Part shown: piece after piece, positions 1-8,215 of the stretch
Position numbering within the stretch: the first letter of the stretch is position 1
Layout of the letters: each line of letters opens with the position of its first letter
Source: JAFDXJ01 sp039811225
GTDB taxonomy: Bacteria > Bacteroidota > Bacteroidia > Chitinophagales > Chitinophagaceae
NCBI GenBank assembly: GCA_039811225.1
Contig: JBDHYG010000006.1
Coordinates: forward strand, 1 to 64,000
Reading direction: 5' to 3'
Length of the DNA: 64,000 nucleotides
Made by a program: the position numbers and the translations under genes
Notes under the pieces: model-generated
Database searches by the model: none
Seen by the model: only the letters and a program-made list of their open reading frames with translations
What the model was told of the DNA's origin: nothing

Positions 1-205
1 TGCCACAGATGCACAGATGAATAAAAGAAATGCCACAGATGCACAGATGAATAAAAGAAATGCCACAGATGCACAGATGAATAAAAGAAATGCCACAGAT
101 GCACAGATGAATAAAAGAATTGCCACAGATGCACAGATGAATAAAAGAAATGCCACAGATGCACAGATGAATAAAAGAATTACCACAAATGCACAGATAA
201 ATTAA
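1..205. repeat. 30-bp tandem repeat array, forward arm
   Basis: Six nearly identical 30-bp units follow each other from the first base (starts at 1, 31, 61, 91, 121, 151), and a degenerate seventh spans about 181-205. Each unit has the core GCCACAGATGCACAGAT, itself an imperfect doubling of a 9-bp word, plus an A-rich linker. The only variation among the full units is a final A or T. The array probably continues to the left of the window. Because the unit length is a multiple of three, a reading frame stays open through it, but this is not evidence of a gene. Function unknown. Confidence 0.95.
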
Positions 206-231
206 TATCAACAATCACATTATTAAAGTTC

Positions 232-390
232 ACCTGTGCATCTGTGGCAAATAAAAAGTACCTGTGCATCTGTGGCAACACAAAAGTATCTGTGCATCTG
301 TGTCAACACAAAAAGTATCTGTGCATCTGTGGCAAATAAAAAGTACCTGTGCATCTGTGACAACAAAAAAAATATTTGTGCATCTGTGGC
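232..390. repeat. 28/29-bp tandem repeat array, inverted arm
   Basis: Six copies of the reverse complement of the same core (CTGTGCATCTGTGGC, allowing changes) start at about 234, 262, 290, 319, 347 and 375, giving a period of 28-29 bp instead of the 30 bp of the left arm. The linkers differ from copy to copy. Together with the array at 1-205 it makes a large imperfect inverted repeat around an AT-rich centre of about 27 bp. The last copy ends 15 bp before the ATG of the response regulator, so the array supplies that gene's whole upstream region as far as can be seen. Confidence 0.93.
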
Positions 391-405
391 TATAAAAAGT
401 TAACA

Positions 406-1020
406 ATGAAAACAAAAGTATTTATCGTTGATGATCATTATATGGTGATTGAAGGTATCCGCTCACTGCTCCAAAATGAAAAAGAGATCGAATGGATGGG
501 TCATGCTACCAATGCAGCTTCCTGTCTGGGGTTCTTAAAAAATCAACAACCTGATATCATATTGATGGATATAAACCTTCCGGATAAAAGTGGTATAGAT
601 TTATGTAAAGAAGTCCGCCAGGCTTATCCGGCAGTATTTGTCCTCGGGCTAAGTACATTTAATCAACAAGCCTTTATAAAAAATATGTTATCAAATGGTG
701 CATCCGGTTATGTGTTGAAAAATGCTACCCGTGAAGAACTTCTGGACGCCATTGCAACCGTACAAAAAGGAAAAACTTTCCTGAGTCATGAAGCTAACCT
801 CTCCCTGCGGGATAAAGAAGGATCCATGCCTCCCATCTCCCGGCGGGAAAAAGAAGTGTTGCAGTTAATTGCGGAAGGCCTGACAAATATTGAAATTGCT
901 GAAAAATTATTTATCAGCATCCCTACTGTAAATACCCACCGGAAAAGCCTATTGGAAAAATTTGAAGCAAAGAATACGGCTATCTTAATCAGTAAGGCAA
1001 CCAAACAGGGACTGGTTTAA
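406..1020 (+). CDS. NarL/FixJ-type response regulator (orphan)
   Basis: A 204-residue two-domain regulator. The N-terminal receiver domain (about 1-120) shows the acidic pair DD at 9-10, the phosphoacceptor Asp55 in ILMDINLPD and the conserved Lys in YVLKNA. The C-terminal LuxR-type helix-turn-helix (about 140-200) contains SRREKEVLQLIAEGLTNIEIA and a recognition helix near TVNTHRKS. It should bind DNA when phosphorylated by a histidine kinase, but no kinase gene is next to it. The ATG at 406 is preferred over the TTG at 376, which lies inside the last copy of the repeat array. The glycan genes downstream are on the same strand, but 132 bp separate it from the sulfatase, so control of them is only a guess. 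Confidence 0.9.
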   Translation: MKTKVFIVDDHYMVIEGIRSLLQNEKEIEWMGHATNAASCLGFLKNQQPDIILMDINLPDKSGIDLCKEVRQAYPAVFVLGLSTFNQQAFIKNMLSNGASGYVLKNATREELLDAIATVQKGKTFLSHEANLSLRDKEGSMPPISRREKEVLQLIAEGLTNIEIAEKLFISIPTVNTHRKSLLEKFEAKNTAILISKATKQGLV

Positions 1021-1152
1021 AATCTCTTTATACGGAGCCCCGAGTATATATTTTCTATTTTCAGAAAGCAGCAAAATGATCTATCTTATAAATTAAGCTA
1101 TTCCCGGTTTAAATTTTCCCAATAGAAAATTTCTGCTTATTTTTAACTGGTA

Positions 1153-2745
1153 ATGTTTTATTATCAAATATACTCTTCATGCCTCCATATAGTTGCGCGG
1201 GTTAACTATTTCTTACTCCTCATTTTCCCATTCTTTGTATCGGCACAAGAAAAGATTTCCATGCAACAACCCAATATTGTTTTTATCATGAGTGATGATC
1301 ATGGATACCAGGCTATCAGTGCCTATGGTTATCATCTCAATCAAACTCCTTTCCTCGATACGCTGGCTAAGGAAGGCATATTGTTTGACCGGGCATTTGT
1401 AAATAACTCATTATGCTCCCCCAGTCGTGCCGCTATTCTTACCGGGAAATATAGCCATATGAATGGGATCAAAGGAAATGATGGAGAAGTATTTGATGGA
1501 GCACAGGAAACTTTTCCCAAACTCTTACAGCAGGCAGGCTATCAAACAGCCCTGGTTGGTAAATGGCACCTGGTTTCAAATCCTACCGGTTTTGATTACT
1601 GGAATATACTACCCGGCCAGGGGGATTATTATAACCCGGTTTTTAAAGATGCCTCCGGAGAAAAACAGGTTATGGGCTATGTTACCAATATCATTACAGA
1701 TAAGGCTATTGACTGGCTGCAACAACGCGATACGACAAAACCATTCTGTTTGCTGGTTTGGAATAAAGCCCCGCATCGTGACTGGATGCCCGCCCTCAAT
1801 TATTTGCATGAATTTGACAACACCCAATTTCCTCCACCGCCAACATTTTTTGATGATTATAGCACCCGCACCCGGGCAGCCAAAGAACAAAAAATGGAAA
1901 TAGCAAAATGGCTTGCACCCAATTATGACTTAAAAGAAAATTTTGACCTTACTGAACATAATGACCGCCTCGATGAGGACTGGGTCCGGATTTTCGGGCG
2001 TTTAACACCTGCTGAACAAGCTGCCTTTAAAGAAGCATATACACCTGCAAACAATGCTTTTAAAAAGGATAGCCTGGCAGGAAAAAAGCGGGCGCTTTGG
2101 AAATATGAGCGATATATCAAAGATTACCTGCGTACTATACAATCAGTAGATGATAATGTAGGACGTATCATGACTTATCTACATCAACATAACCTGGAAA
2201 AAAATACAATCGTTATTTATTCCTCAGACCAGGGTTTTTATTTGGGTGAACACGGCTGGTTTGATAAGCGCTTTATGTATGAAGAATCATTTCGAACTCC
2301 ATTGATTGTCCGTTGGCCGGCAGTGATCGCACCTGGTAGCATCAGTCATGATATGGTCATGAACCTGGATATAGGAGCCACTTTGTTAGAGGCCGCTCAT
2401 ACTCACATACCTTCGGATATGCAGGGCAAAAGTATGTTACCTATTTGGAGTGGCCAGGAAGGAGACAGTGCCTGGCGGGATTATGTATATTATCATTATT
2501 ATGAATCCGGTGGCGAACATAATGTGGCCAAACATATTGGGATTCGTACGGAACGATATAAACTGATTTTCTTTTATGAAAATAACGATTGGGAATTGTA
2601 TGATCTACAGAAAGATCCCAATGAATTAAATAACGTGTATGATGCCCCCGGTTATTGGGCCACCCGGCAACAATTAATAGAAAAATTGCAAGACGCTATT
2701 ATTAAATACAAGGATAAAGAAATGGAAGATCGCCTCTTGCAGTAA
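1153..2745 (+). CDS. Exported type I (S1) sulfatase
   Basis: A 530-residue arylsulfatase-type enzyme with a hydrophobic N-terminal export signal ending near residue 31. It carries the sulfatase signature with Cys88 in LCSPSRAAILTGK; this cysteine must be oxidised to formylglycine for activity. The metal-binding pair Asp48-Asp49 is in IMSDDHGY, and a second metal and substrate region is near YSSDQGFYLGEHGWFDKR. The text around the active site (for example GKYSHMNG, GKWHL, ILPGQGDYYNP) resembles the N-acetylglucosamine-6-sulfatase branch (S1_11), as far as I recall that family, so a sulfated GlcNAc-containing glycan is a plausible substrate but unproven. It lies 23 bp upstream of the GH2 gene, which is followed by a formylglycine-generating enzyme, so all three are probably one operon. 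Confidence 0.93.
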   Translation: MFYYQIYSSCLHIVARVNYFLLLIFPFFVSAQEKISMQQPNIVFIMSDDHGYQAISAYGYHLNQTPFLDTLAKEGILFDRAFVNNSLCSPSRAAILTGKYSHMNGIKGNDGEVFDGAQETFPKLLQQAGYQTALVGKWHLVSNPTGFDYWNILPGQGDYYNPVFKDASGEKQVMGYVTNIITDKAIDWLQQRDTTKPFCLLVWNKAPHRDWMPALNYLHEFDNTQFPPPPTFFDDYSTRTRAAKEQKMEIAKWLAPNYDLKENFDLTEHNDRLDEDWVRIFGRLTPAEQAAFKEAYTPANNAFKKDSLAGKKRALWKYERYIKDYLRTIQSVDDNVGRIMTYLHQHNLEKNTIVIYSSDQGFYLGEHGWFDKRFMYEESFRTPLIVRWPAVIAPGSISHDMVMNLDIGATLLEAAHTHIPSDMQGKSMLPIWSGQEGDSAWRDYVYYHYYESGGEHNVAKHIGIRTERYKLIFFYENNDWELYDLQKDPNELNNVYDAPGYWATRQQLIEKLQDAIIKYKDKEMEDRLLQ

Positions 2746-2768
2746 TTCATTTTCAAAACAAATCTATT

Positions 2769-4814
2769 ATGATGTATAAAAAAATGATTCAGGTTCTTTT
2801 CTTTTGTTGTGCATTAACCGGTGCCATGGCACAACGGGATACAATTATTTTGGATACTGACTGGCAATTTGCTACTGATCAAAATGAAAAAGGTTTTACA
2901 GAGAAATGGTATGAACATTCTTTGCCACAGGCACAGCAGGTAAAATTACCCCATACCTGGAATATAGCAGCAGGTACAGAAATGTATTACGGCCAGGCCT
3001 GGTATCAACGAAAAATTTTTATCCCAGCCAGCTGGAAACATAAAAACCTGGTTTTGCAATTTGGTGCCGTAAACCATACTTCATTTATCTACATTAATGA
3101 TCAATTGGCCGGAGAAAATATCGGGGATGGTTTTGATAAATTTTTTGTCAATATAACCAGTCGTGTTCAATTTGGTAAAGAAAATGTGATTACGGTAGCA
3201 GTGAATAATGCCTATGGCCGAAATAAAGTTCCTTTTGGTAGTTCATTCGACTGGCCGAATGATGGGGGCATTATCCGGCCGGTAGCGCTTATTGTCTCCG
3301 GCAACCCCTCAGCGAATTATATCCACGCAGATGCTGTATTGCACCCGGCTGATAGCTCAGGAAACTTGACTATCAGATTGGGCTATGATAACGTTATTCC
3401 TGCTCAAACATTTTTTTCCGTTCAGGTGCAGGAAGAAAATCAATCTACGCATAACATTATTTATTCTTCCACAGTACAACCGGTATGGAATGAAAAACGG
3501 GAAGCTGTTCTTTCCTTGGATTTACCCAATGTGCATCCCTGGCATTTTGATTTCCCAAACCTGTATCGAATTACAGTGCAGGTAATACAACACAAACAAA
3601 CTATAGATCAAATCAGTACCCATGTGGGTTTCCGGGAAATCAAATGGAAAGAAGGCAGGTTTTATTTAAATGGTGAGCCAGTAAAATTGATGGGAGTGGA
3701 ATGGACTGCCGGCTCCAATCCGGATATGGGATTTGCAGAACCGGATACTGCTATCATTCGCATGGGAAAATTAATGAAAGCCGTGAATTGTATTTTCACC
3801 CGGGAGCATTTTCAGCAAAGTGATGTATTCTACGATTTTTGTGATCGAAATGGCATTCTTGTTCAGCAGGAACTACCCTTATGGGGCCCTGAAACACCCG
3901 CCAATGATACCATTCAGCGCATTGCAACACAGCAATTAACCGCAATGATTCGTAACCTGTATAATCACCCTTCCATTTTTTCCTGGGGGGTGGGCAATGA
4001 ATTGCGTGGCCGTGATGCTGATATGAAAAAAATGATTGCATACCTGATCCGGCAGGCAAGGGTTTTAGATCCTTCCCGCCAGGTGGCTTATGTGAGCAAT
4101 ACATTGACAAATAGTTTTTATAACGACCCCCAATTTGTTCCGGATGCAGCCAGCGAAGGTGATTATCTGATGATGAATGAATATGGAGGAAGCTGGTGGG
4201 ACCTGCCGGTAGGAGAAATTGGAAATTATCTTGATAGTGTGCATCTTTCTTATCCTTCACATCCTTTTATTATTTCGGAATTTGGATTGTGTGAACCGAA
4301 TTTCAGGGGAGGCGATGAACGGCGCACACAAGACCTGATCTATCATATGAGCTTGTATGAAAGTAAACCATATATTTCCGGTGCCATTTATTTTGATCTG
4401 ACGGATTACCGTACACATTACCCGGGTACAAATGAAAATAATAAATACCGCCGGCGTATTCATGGCATCTATGACATGTATGGAAATCCAAAACCTTCCA
4501 TGAAAGTCCTTCGCGAATTAAGCGCACCCGTTGAAGTGCAGCAAATGCGCCAATGGGAAAAAGGAAAAGTAAATTTATTGATTATAGGCAGTATGGGATT
4601 ACCTCAATTTATTATGCGGGGATATAAATTATATGTTTCGGATAGAACGGATAATTATACTAATTACCCTGCTTATAGTTTACCGGTACTGCATCCCGGT
4701 GAGCGTATAAATGTTGATGTAAAAGATCTGTTCCAGGGGGAAGGAATTGTTACCGTTGTAAATCCATTAGGCTATATCGTCAGTCAAAAATCATTTTATA
4801 AAACTCTGGATTAA
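2769..4814 (+). CDS. Glycoside hydrolase family 2 enzyme, exported
   Basis: A 681-residue enzyme with a signal peptide (cleavage likely after AMA, near residue 22). An N-terminal sugar-binding sandwich (jelly roll, about 30-190) is followed by an immunoglobulin-like domain and a TIM barrel. The acid/base Glu411 is in WGVGNELRGRD and the nucleophile Glu504 in FIISEFGLCEP, both as in family GH2. The family includes beta-galactosidases, beta-glucuronidases and beta-mannosidases; I cannot fix the specificity. The protein is short for the family and ends soon after the barrel with a small beta-rich tail. It sits between the sulfatase (23 bp) and the FGE lipoprotein (23 bp), pointing to joint desulfation and cleavage of a sulfated glycan in the periplasm or at the surface. 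Confidence 0.92.
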   Translation: MMYKKMIQVLFFCCALTGAMAQRDTIILDTDWQFATDQNEKGFTEKWYEHSLPQAQQVKLPHTWNIAAGTEMYYGQAWYQRKIFIPASWKHKNLVLQFGAVNHTSFIYINDQLAGENIGDGFDKFFVNITSRVQFGKENVITVAVNNAYGRNKVPFGSSFDWPNDGGIIRPVALIVSGNPSANYIHADAVLHPADSSGNLTIRLGYDNVIPAQTFFSVQVQEENQSTHNIIYSSTVQPVWNEKREAVLSLDLPNVHPWHFDFPNLYRITVQVIQHKQTIDQISTHVGFREIKWKEGRFYLNGEPVKLMGVEWTAGSNPDMGFAEPDTAIIRMGKLMKAVNCIFTREHFQQSDVFYDFCDRNGILVQQELPLWGPETPANDTIQRIATQQLTAMIRNLYNHPSIFSWGVGNELRGRDADMKKMIAYLIRQARVLDPSRQVAYVSNTLTNSFYNDPQFVPDAASEGDYLMMNEYGGSWWDLPVGEIGNYLDSVHLSYPSHPFIISEFGLCEPNFRGGDERRTQDLIYHMSLYESKPYISGAIYFDLTDYRTHYPGTNENNKYRRRIHGIYDMYGNPKPSMKVLRELSAPVEVQQMRQWEKGKVNLLIIGSMGLPQFIMRGYKLYVSDRTDNYTNYPAYSLPVLHPGERINVDVKDLFQGEGIVTVVNPLGYIVSQKSFYKTLD

Positions 4815-4837
4815 ATTTATAAAAAGATGGTGATACC

Positions 4838-5962
4838 ATGATGAAAAAACAAAAATTGACTGCTGGCTTTTTGCTTGTTTTCTTGTTTTTTTCCTGTATG
4901 GGTAAAACAAATAAAGAAACATGGGCAGTAATCCCAACTGCTAATGTCATATCCTGCCTGGCTATACCATTCAGCATTGCTTTGCATCAGCAGGATGTTT
5001 CTGTTAGGTATCGGGGTGAAACATCAATGAAAGGAATGGTATTAATTAAAGGAGGCAAATTTGAAATGGGTGGGGATAATGAACAGGCTGGTACAGATGA
5101 ATATCCTAAACATACTGTGCAGGTACACAGTTTTTGGATAGATGCAACAGAAGTAACCAATGCCCAGTTTCAGGCCTTTGTAGAAGCAACGCATTATATT
5201 ACTACGGCAGAACAAATACCGGATTGGGATGAAATGAAAAAGACACTTCCTCCGGGTACACCACGGCCGCCGGATAGTGTATTGGTCGCTGCATCATTAG
5301 TTTTCCACCAGTCTCCCGGACCGGTAGATTTGCATGATTATATGCAGTGGTGGAACTGGGTAAAAGGAGCTGATTGGCGCCACCCGGAAGGGCCGGGTAG
5401 TAATATCATTGGGAAAGAGAATTATCCGGTAGTGCAGATTAGTTGGTATGATGCGCAGGCATATTGCAAATGGGCCGGTAAAAGATTACCTACGGAAGCA
5501 GAATGGGAATATGCAGCAAGGGGTGGCCTGGTCAATGCTATTTATCCCTGGGGCAATGAACCTATCAACCAGGGTAAAGCAAAAGCAAATACCTGGGGAG
5601 GAAAATTTCCCTATTACAACAATGGCCTGGATGGTTATGTAAAGACAGCACCGGTTAAATCCTTTGCACCAAATGGATATGGCTTATATGATATGGCTGG
5701 CAATGTATGGGAATGGTGCAGTGATTGGTATGATGCCAATTATTATAAGGAATTAAAGAATAAAATAGCCATCGATCCACAAGGCCCGGATAAAAGTTTT
5801 GATCCCATGGAACCGTTCATGCCTAAGAAATCTATACGTGGGGGGAGCTTTTTATGTAATGATAGTTATTGCAGTGGTTTTCGTGTAGCAAGAAGAATGA
5901 AAAGCAGTCCTGATACTGGTATGGAGCATACCGGATTTAGATGTGTGAAAGATGTTCCATAA
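4838..5962 (+). CDS. Formylglycine-generating enzyme (SUMF1/FGE) lipoprotein
   Basis: A 374-residue protein with a lipoprotein signal (lipobox LFFSC, Cys20) and an FGE-sulfatase domain from about 64 to 372 (GMVLIKGGKFEMGG through HTGFRCV). The C-terminal signature IRGGSFLCNDSYCSGFRVARR places Cys340 and Cys345 exactly where human FGE has its copper-binding active-site pair Cys336/Cys341. Many bacterial proteins with this fold lack the pair, so this one is likely a true oxygen-dependent sulfatase-activating enzyme rather than only a C-type-lectin-like relative. It should convert Cys88 of the sulfatase encoded two genes upstream. The lipoprotein signal puts it outside the inner membrane, so maturation would happen after export. 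An alternative is a homologue that modifies another protein. Confidence 0.9.
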   Translation: MMKKQKLTAGFLLVFLFFSCMGKTNKETWAVIPTANVISCLAIPFSIALHQQDVSVRYRGETSMKGMVLIKGGKFEMGGDNEQAGTDEYPKHTVQVHSFWIDATEVTNAQFQAFVEATHYITTAEQIPDWDEMKKTLPPGTPRPPDSVLVAASLVFHQSPGPVDLHDYMQWWNWVKGADWRHPEGPGSNIIGKENYPVVQISWYDAQAYCKWAGKRLPTEAEWEYAARGGLVNAIYPWGNEPINQGKAKANTWGGKFPYYNNGLDGYVKTAPVKSFAPNGYGLYDMAGNVWEWCSDWYDANYYKELKNKIAIDPQGPDKSFDPMEPFMPKKSIRGGSFLCNDSYCSGFRVARRMKSSPDTGMEHTGFRCVKDVP

Positions 5963-6001
5963 AAAATGCCGCATTGAAAATTTCAGATGCGGCATTTTTA
6001 T
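5962..6001. terminator. Bidirectional terminator between FGE and protease genes
   Basis: A 13-bp perfect stem pairs 5962-5974 with 5987-5999 around a 12-nt loop. Its core is ATGCCGCAT / ATGCGGCAT, flanked by A and T runs, so it can work as an intrinsic terminator on both strands. It sits directly after the stop of the forward gene and before the end of the reverse protease gene. Confidence 0.9.
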
Positions 6002-6015
6002 TTTCATTTATTTTT

Positions 6016-7575
6016 TTACTGCATAATAGCCGCATACGCATTTAATTTTCCGTAACCATAATTTTTATTTTTGGTAGGATAGGAGCTGGCAGTTGTAGTA
6101 AGCCTGTTTAAAATTTGTTCTCTTGTTTCGCTGGGATGTGCCGCCCAAACTAATGCAGCTATCCCGGCCGAAGTAGAAGTAGCTACAGATGAGCCTCCCA
6201 CAGTTGAAGGTACATCTCCACTCACAGCATTGCAAATCGGGTGGCCATTATCACTGGTCTTTTCCATTACAATAACAAAATCTATCTGGCGCCCTTTATG
6301 ACAATCGTTGCAGGCATCTAAGTTGCTGCCATTGCGTACACCGGTAATGGCTTGTACATTGGACATGGTAGCCGGGAAAATAACACCCCACCAGGAAGTA
6401 AACCATGTAGAAGTACCCCCCGCACAGAACATTAGCTTACCTTTGCCATAAGCATAATTGATCGCATCTTTTATTTGTGACGAACTGGTAATACGGCCAA
6501 CACTCATACTGGTAATTTTTATGGTAGGATCATCAGCAGCATAGGTATAAGCATCAGAAACCCCTTTTACTTCTTTACTTCCATTAATGATGACATCCGT
6601 TACGGCTTTGCATACAACTATATTACTGTTGTAAGCTACACCACAGGAATTGCCATCTATCCCACGAGGTGCAGTAGCCGTACTACTCATGGCAGTACCG
6701 TGCCCGCAATTGTCATTAGCATTCGGTGCCCCGGGTAATGTAACGATTTTTTGTATGCTCCTGCCGGAAGAATAACCCTGGTTAAATTCACTGTTCATAT
6801 TATCCTGGTCAGGACTCACACCGGTATCGATTACCATAATTTTCATACCGGCACCAGTACTTACGGTCCAGGCCTGCGGAATATTATGATAGGTGTAATT
6901 CCAACTTTGTTTGGTGCCCGGTAAAATAGTGGTATAATCATCTCCTTCTACCAGATTGGGATTGCCTACATAGCCGCCACATCCACTGCCGTTACTGCCA
7001 CTGGATAACCCATCTTCCAATTGTTTGCGCAGGGCAGGATCAAAATCTTCCGGTTCATATCCCATCGGCTCAACATAACGTATAAATTGGCTTTTCCGCA
7101 ATAGTTGGATGGTTTTAAAGTTATCAACACGCACATCTATTACCGGTATTTTATTTTCTTTCCATACTTCCACATTCTCTGATTGGAGATCTTTGTGGAT
7201 CAATTTTTCCTGTTGTAAAACCATTTGTATCACCTGTGCTTTTGCATTGGTCCATTTGGCATCATGGATATTGATACGGCTTATCCGGCTGTCAATATTT
7301 TCTTCATCCACAGGTTTATATCCAATGGATACCATATGATCACTACTGTGCATGATGGCACTGTAGATGGTCAGGTCTGAAGCATCGTTCCAGTCAAATT
7401 CACCTGTCCTGTTCAGGTGATCATGAATGATAGCATTGATTTCCTGTGGGGTTTGTAGTTGCACTAAACCGGTATCCGTCATAACTTCCAGGGTGGTATC
7501 TTTTTCATTGACAGATTTTGTACAGGCACCAAAGATGATGGTTCCGGCAAGTAAACTCAAGAATACTTTTTTCAT
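6016..7575 (-). CDS. Subtilisin-like (S8) serine protease lipoprotein
   Basis: A 519-residue protein with a lipoprotein signal (lipobox FGAC, Cys18). A region of about 200 residues precedes the peptidase domain and may act as a propeptide or chaperone domain. The S8 catalytic triad is visible: Asp250 in MVIDTGVSPDQ, His292 in NCGHGTAMSS and Ser463 in GGSSVATSTSAG. The oxyanion region is near FCAGG. It probably acts as an anchored periplasmic or surface protease. It is convergent with the FGE gene and divergent from the small membrane protein at 7681. The catalytic serine motif GSSVAT departs slightly from the common GTSMA(S/T) but keeps the key residue. Confidence 0.92.
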   Translation of the reverse strand: MKKVFLSLLAGTIIFGACTKSVNEKDTTLEVMTDTGLVQLQTPQEINAIIHDHLNRTGEFDWNDASDLTIYSAIMHSSDHMVSIGYKPVDEENIDSRISRINIHDAKWTNAKAQVIQMVLQQEKLIHKDLQSENVEVWKENKIPVIDVRVDNFKTIQLLRKSQFIRYVEPMGYEPEDFDPALRKQLEDGLSSGSNGSGCGGYVGNPNLVEGDDYTTILPGTKQSWNYTYHNIPQAWTVSTGAGMKIMVIDTGVSPDQDNMNSEFNQGYSSGRSIQKIVTLPGAPNANDNCGHGTAMSSTATAPRGIDGNSCGVAYNSNIVVCKAVTDVIINGSKEVKGVSDAYTYAADDPTIKITSMSVGRITSSSQIKDAINYAYGKGKLMFCAGGTSTWFTSWWGVIFPATMSNVQAITGVRNGSNLDACNDCHKGRQIDFVIVMEKTSDNGHPICNAVSGDVPSTVGGSSVATSTSAGIAALVWAAHPSETREQILNRLTTTASSYPTKNKNYGYGKLNAYAAIMQ

Positions 7576-7680
7576 AACAGTATGTTTTAAATTGTAGAAA
7601 GGAGCAGTTAAAGAATGAGAAAGTTAGGTGTATTTTATTAGAATAAAAAATCTTTACATAGATTGTGGCCGGACAAAGAG

Positions 7681-8166
7681 ATGAATTTATTCTTAGATAC
7701 AGGTAACCACATGCAGCAAAAAACTTCTTTGTTACACAAATTACATTATTTACCCAGGCTCTCCATAGCCATACTCAATTTGCTTTTCTTATTCCTGGCT
7801 TCATTCCTTTTCTTCGGCAGAATGAACCCTTCCTTCAGATTGCCTTTTTTAGTTCATTTATTTCCTGAATATTATACCCATATTTCGAATTTCTCCATTT
7901 CTTTTATCCTATTATCCAATGTAGGCCTGGTATGGCTTTTACTGGGCATCCCATACAGGTACCTGCTGTTGTTTGGGCTGATACTGGTAGTAGCTAATTT
8001 GGTATACGAGCAATGGGTCACTTTCATCAATACAAAAGATACCATGGACATGTATTATGGCTTTGCCGGTATTATCCTGGCGCTTGTTTTTTTATTTATC
8101 ACAAAAACATGGGGCCTGCGACCCAATCATTTGAAAGAACAACAAGAGAAAAATATGCTTGGATAA
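7681..8166 (+). CDS. Small four-helix membrane protein, unknown function
   Basis: A 161-residue protein with about four hydrophobic segments (roughly residues 29-46, 65-90, 94-114 and 128-146) and short charged ends. No catalytic motif is recognised. I chose the ATG at 7681; a TTG at 7663 and an ATG at 7711 (preceded by AGG) are alternatives that do not affect the membrane part. Loops and termini look like an integral inner-membrane protein, possibly distantly DoxX-like, but this is not supported by any clear signature. It is flanked by a divergent protease gene and a terminator hairpin. Confidence 0.7.
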   Translation: MNLFLDTGNHMQQKTSLLHKLHYLPRLSIAILNLLFLFLASFLFFGRMNPSFRLPFLVHLFPEYYTHISNFSISFILLSNVGLVWLLLGIPYRYLLLFGLILVVANLVYEQWVTFINTKDTMDMYYGFAGIILALVFLFITKTWGLRPNHLKEQQEKNMLG

Positions 8167-8200
8167 AAAAGGGGACAAAAAATTTATTTTGTCCCCCTTA
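8165..8200 (-). terminator. Terminator hairpin after the GH9 gene
   Basis: The stem GGGGACAAAA (8171-8180) pairs perfectly with TTTTGTCCCC (8187-8196) around a 6-nt loop. A run of six A on the plus strand (8165-8170) becomes a U run when read from the minus strand, so it best fits termination of the reverse GH9 gene. It may also stop the forward membrane protein gene. Confidence 0.85.
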
Positions 8201-8215
8201 TCTATAAATAATCAA

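Noticed and set aside
17..205. Open frame of ten-residue repeats through the forward array
   Set aside because: It is open only because the 30-bp unit is a multiple of three and has no stop; it has no independent start signal or family.
1..390. CRISPR array
   Set aside because: The linkers are short, A-rich and nearly identical among copies, the arms face each other, and there are no cas genes.
1051..1129. 9-bp inverted repeat TTTTCTATT / AATAGAAAA upstream of the sulfatase
   Set aside because: The 61-bp spacer and AT-rich content make chance likely, and there is no second copy nearby.
3796..4260. 154-codon reverse frame inside the GH2 gene
   Set aside because: It lies opposite conserved catalytic parts of GH2 and its product has no domain or signal; a shadow frame.
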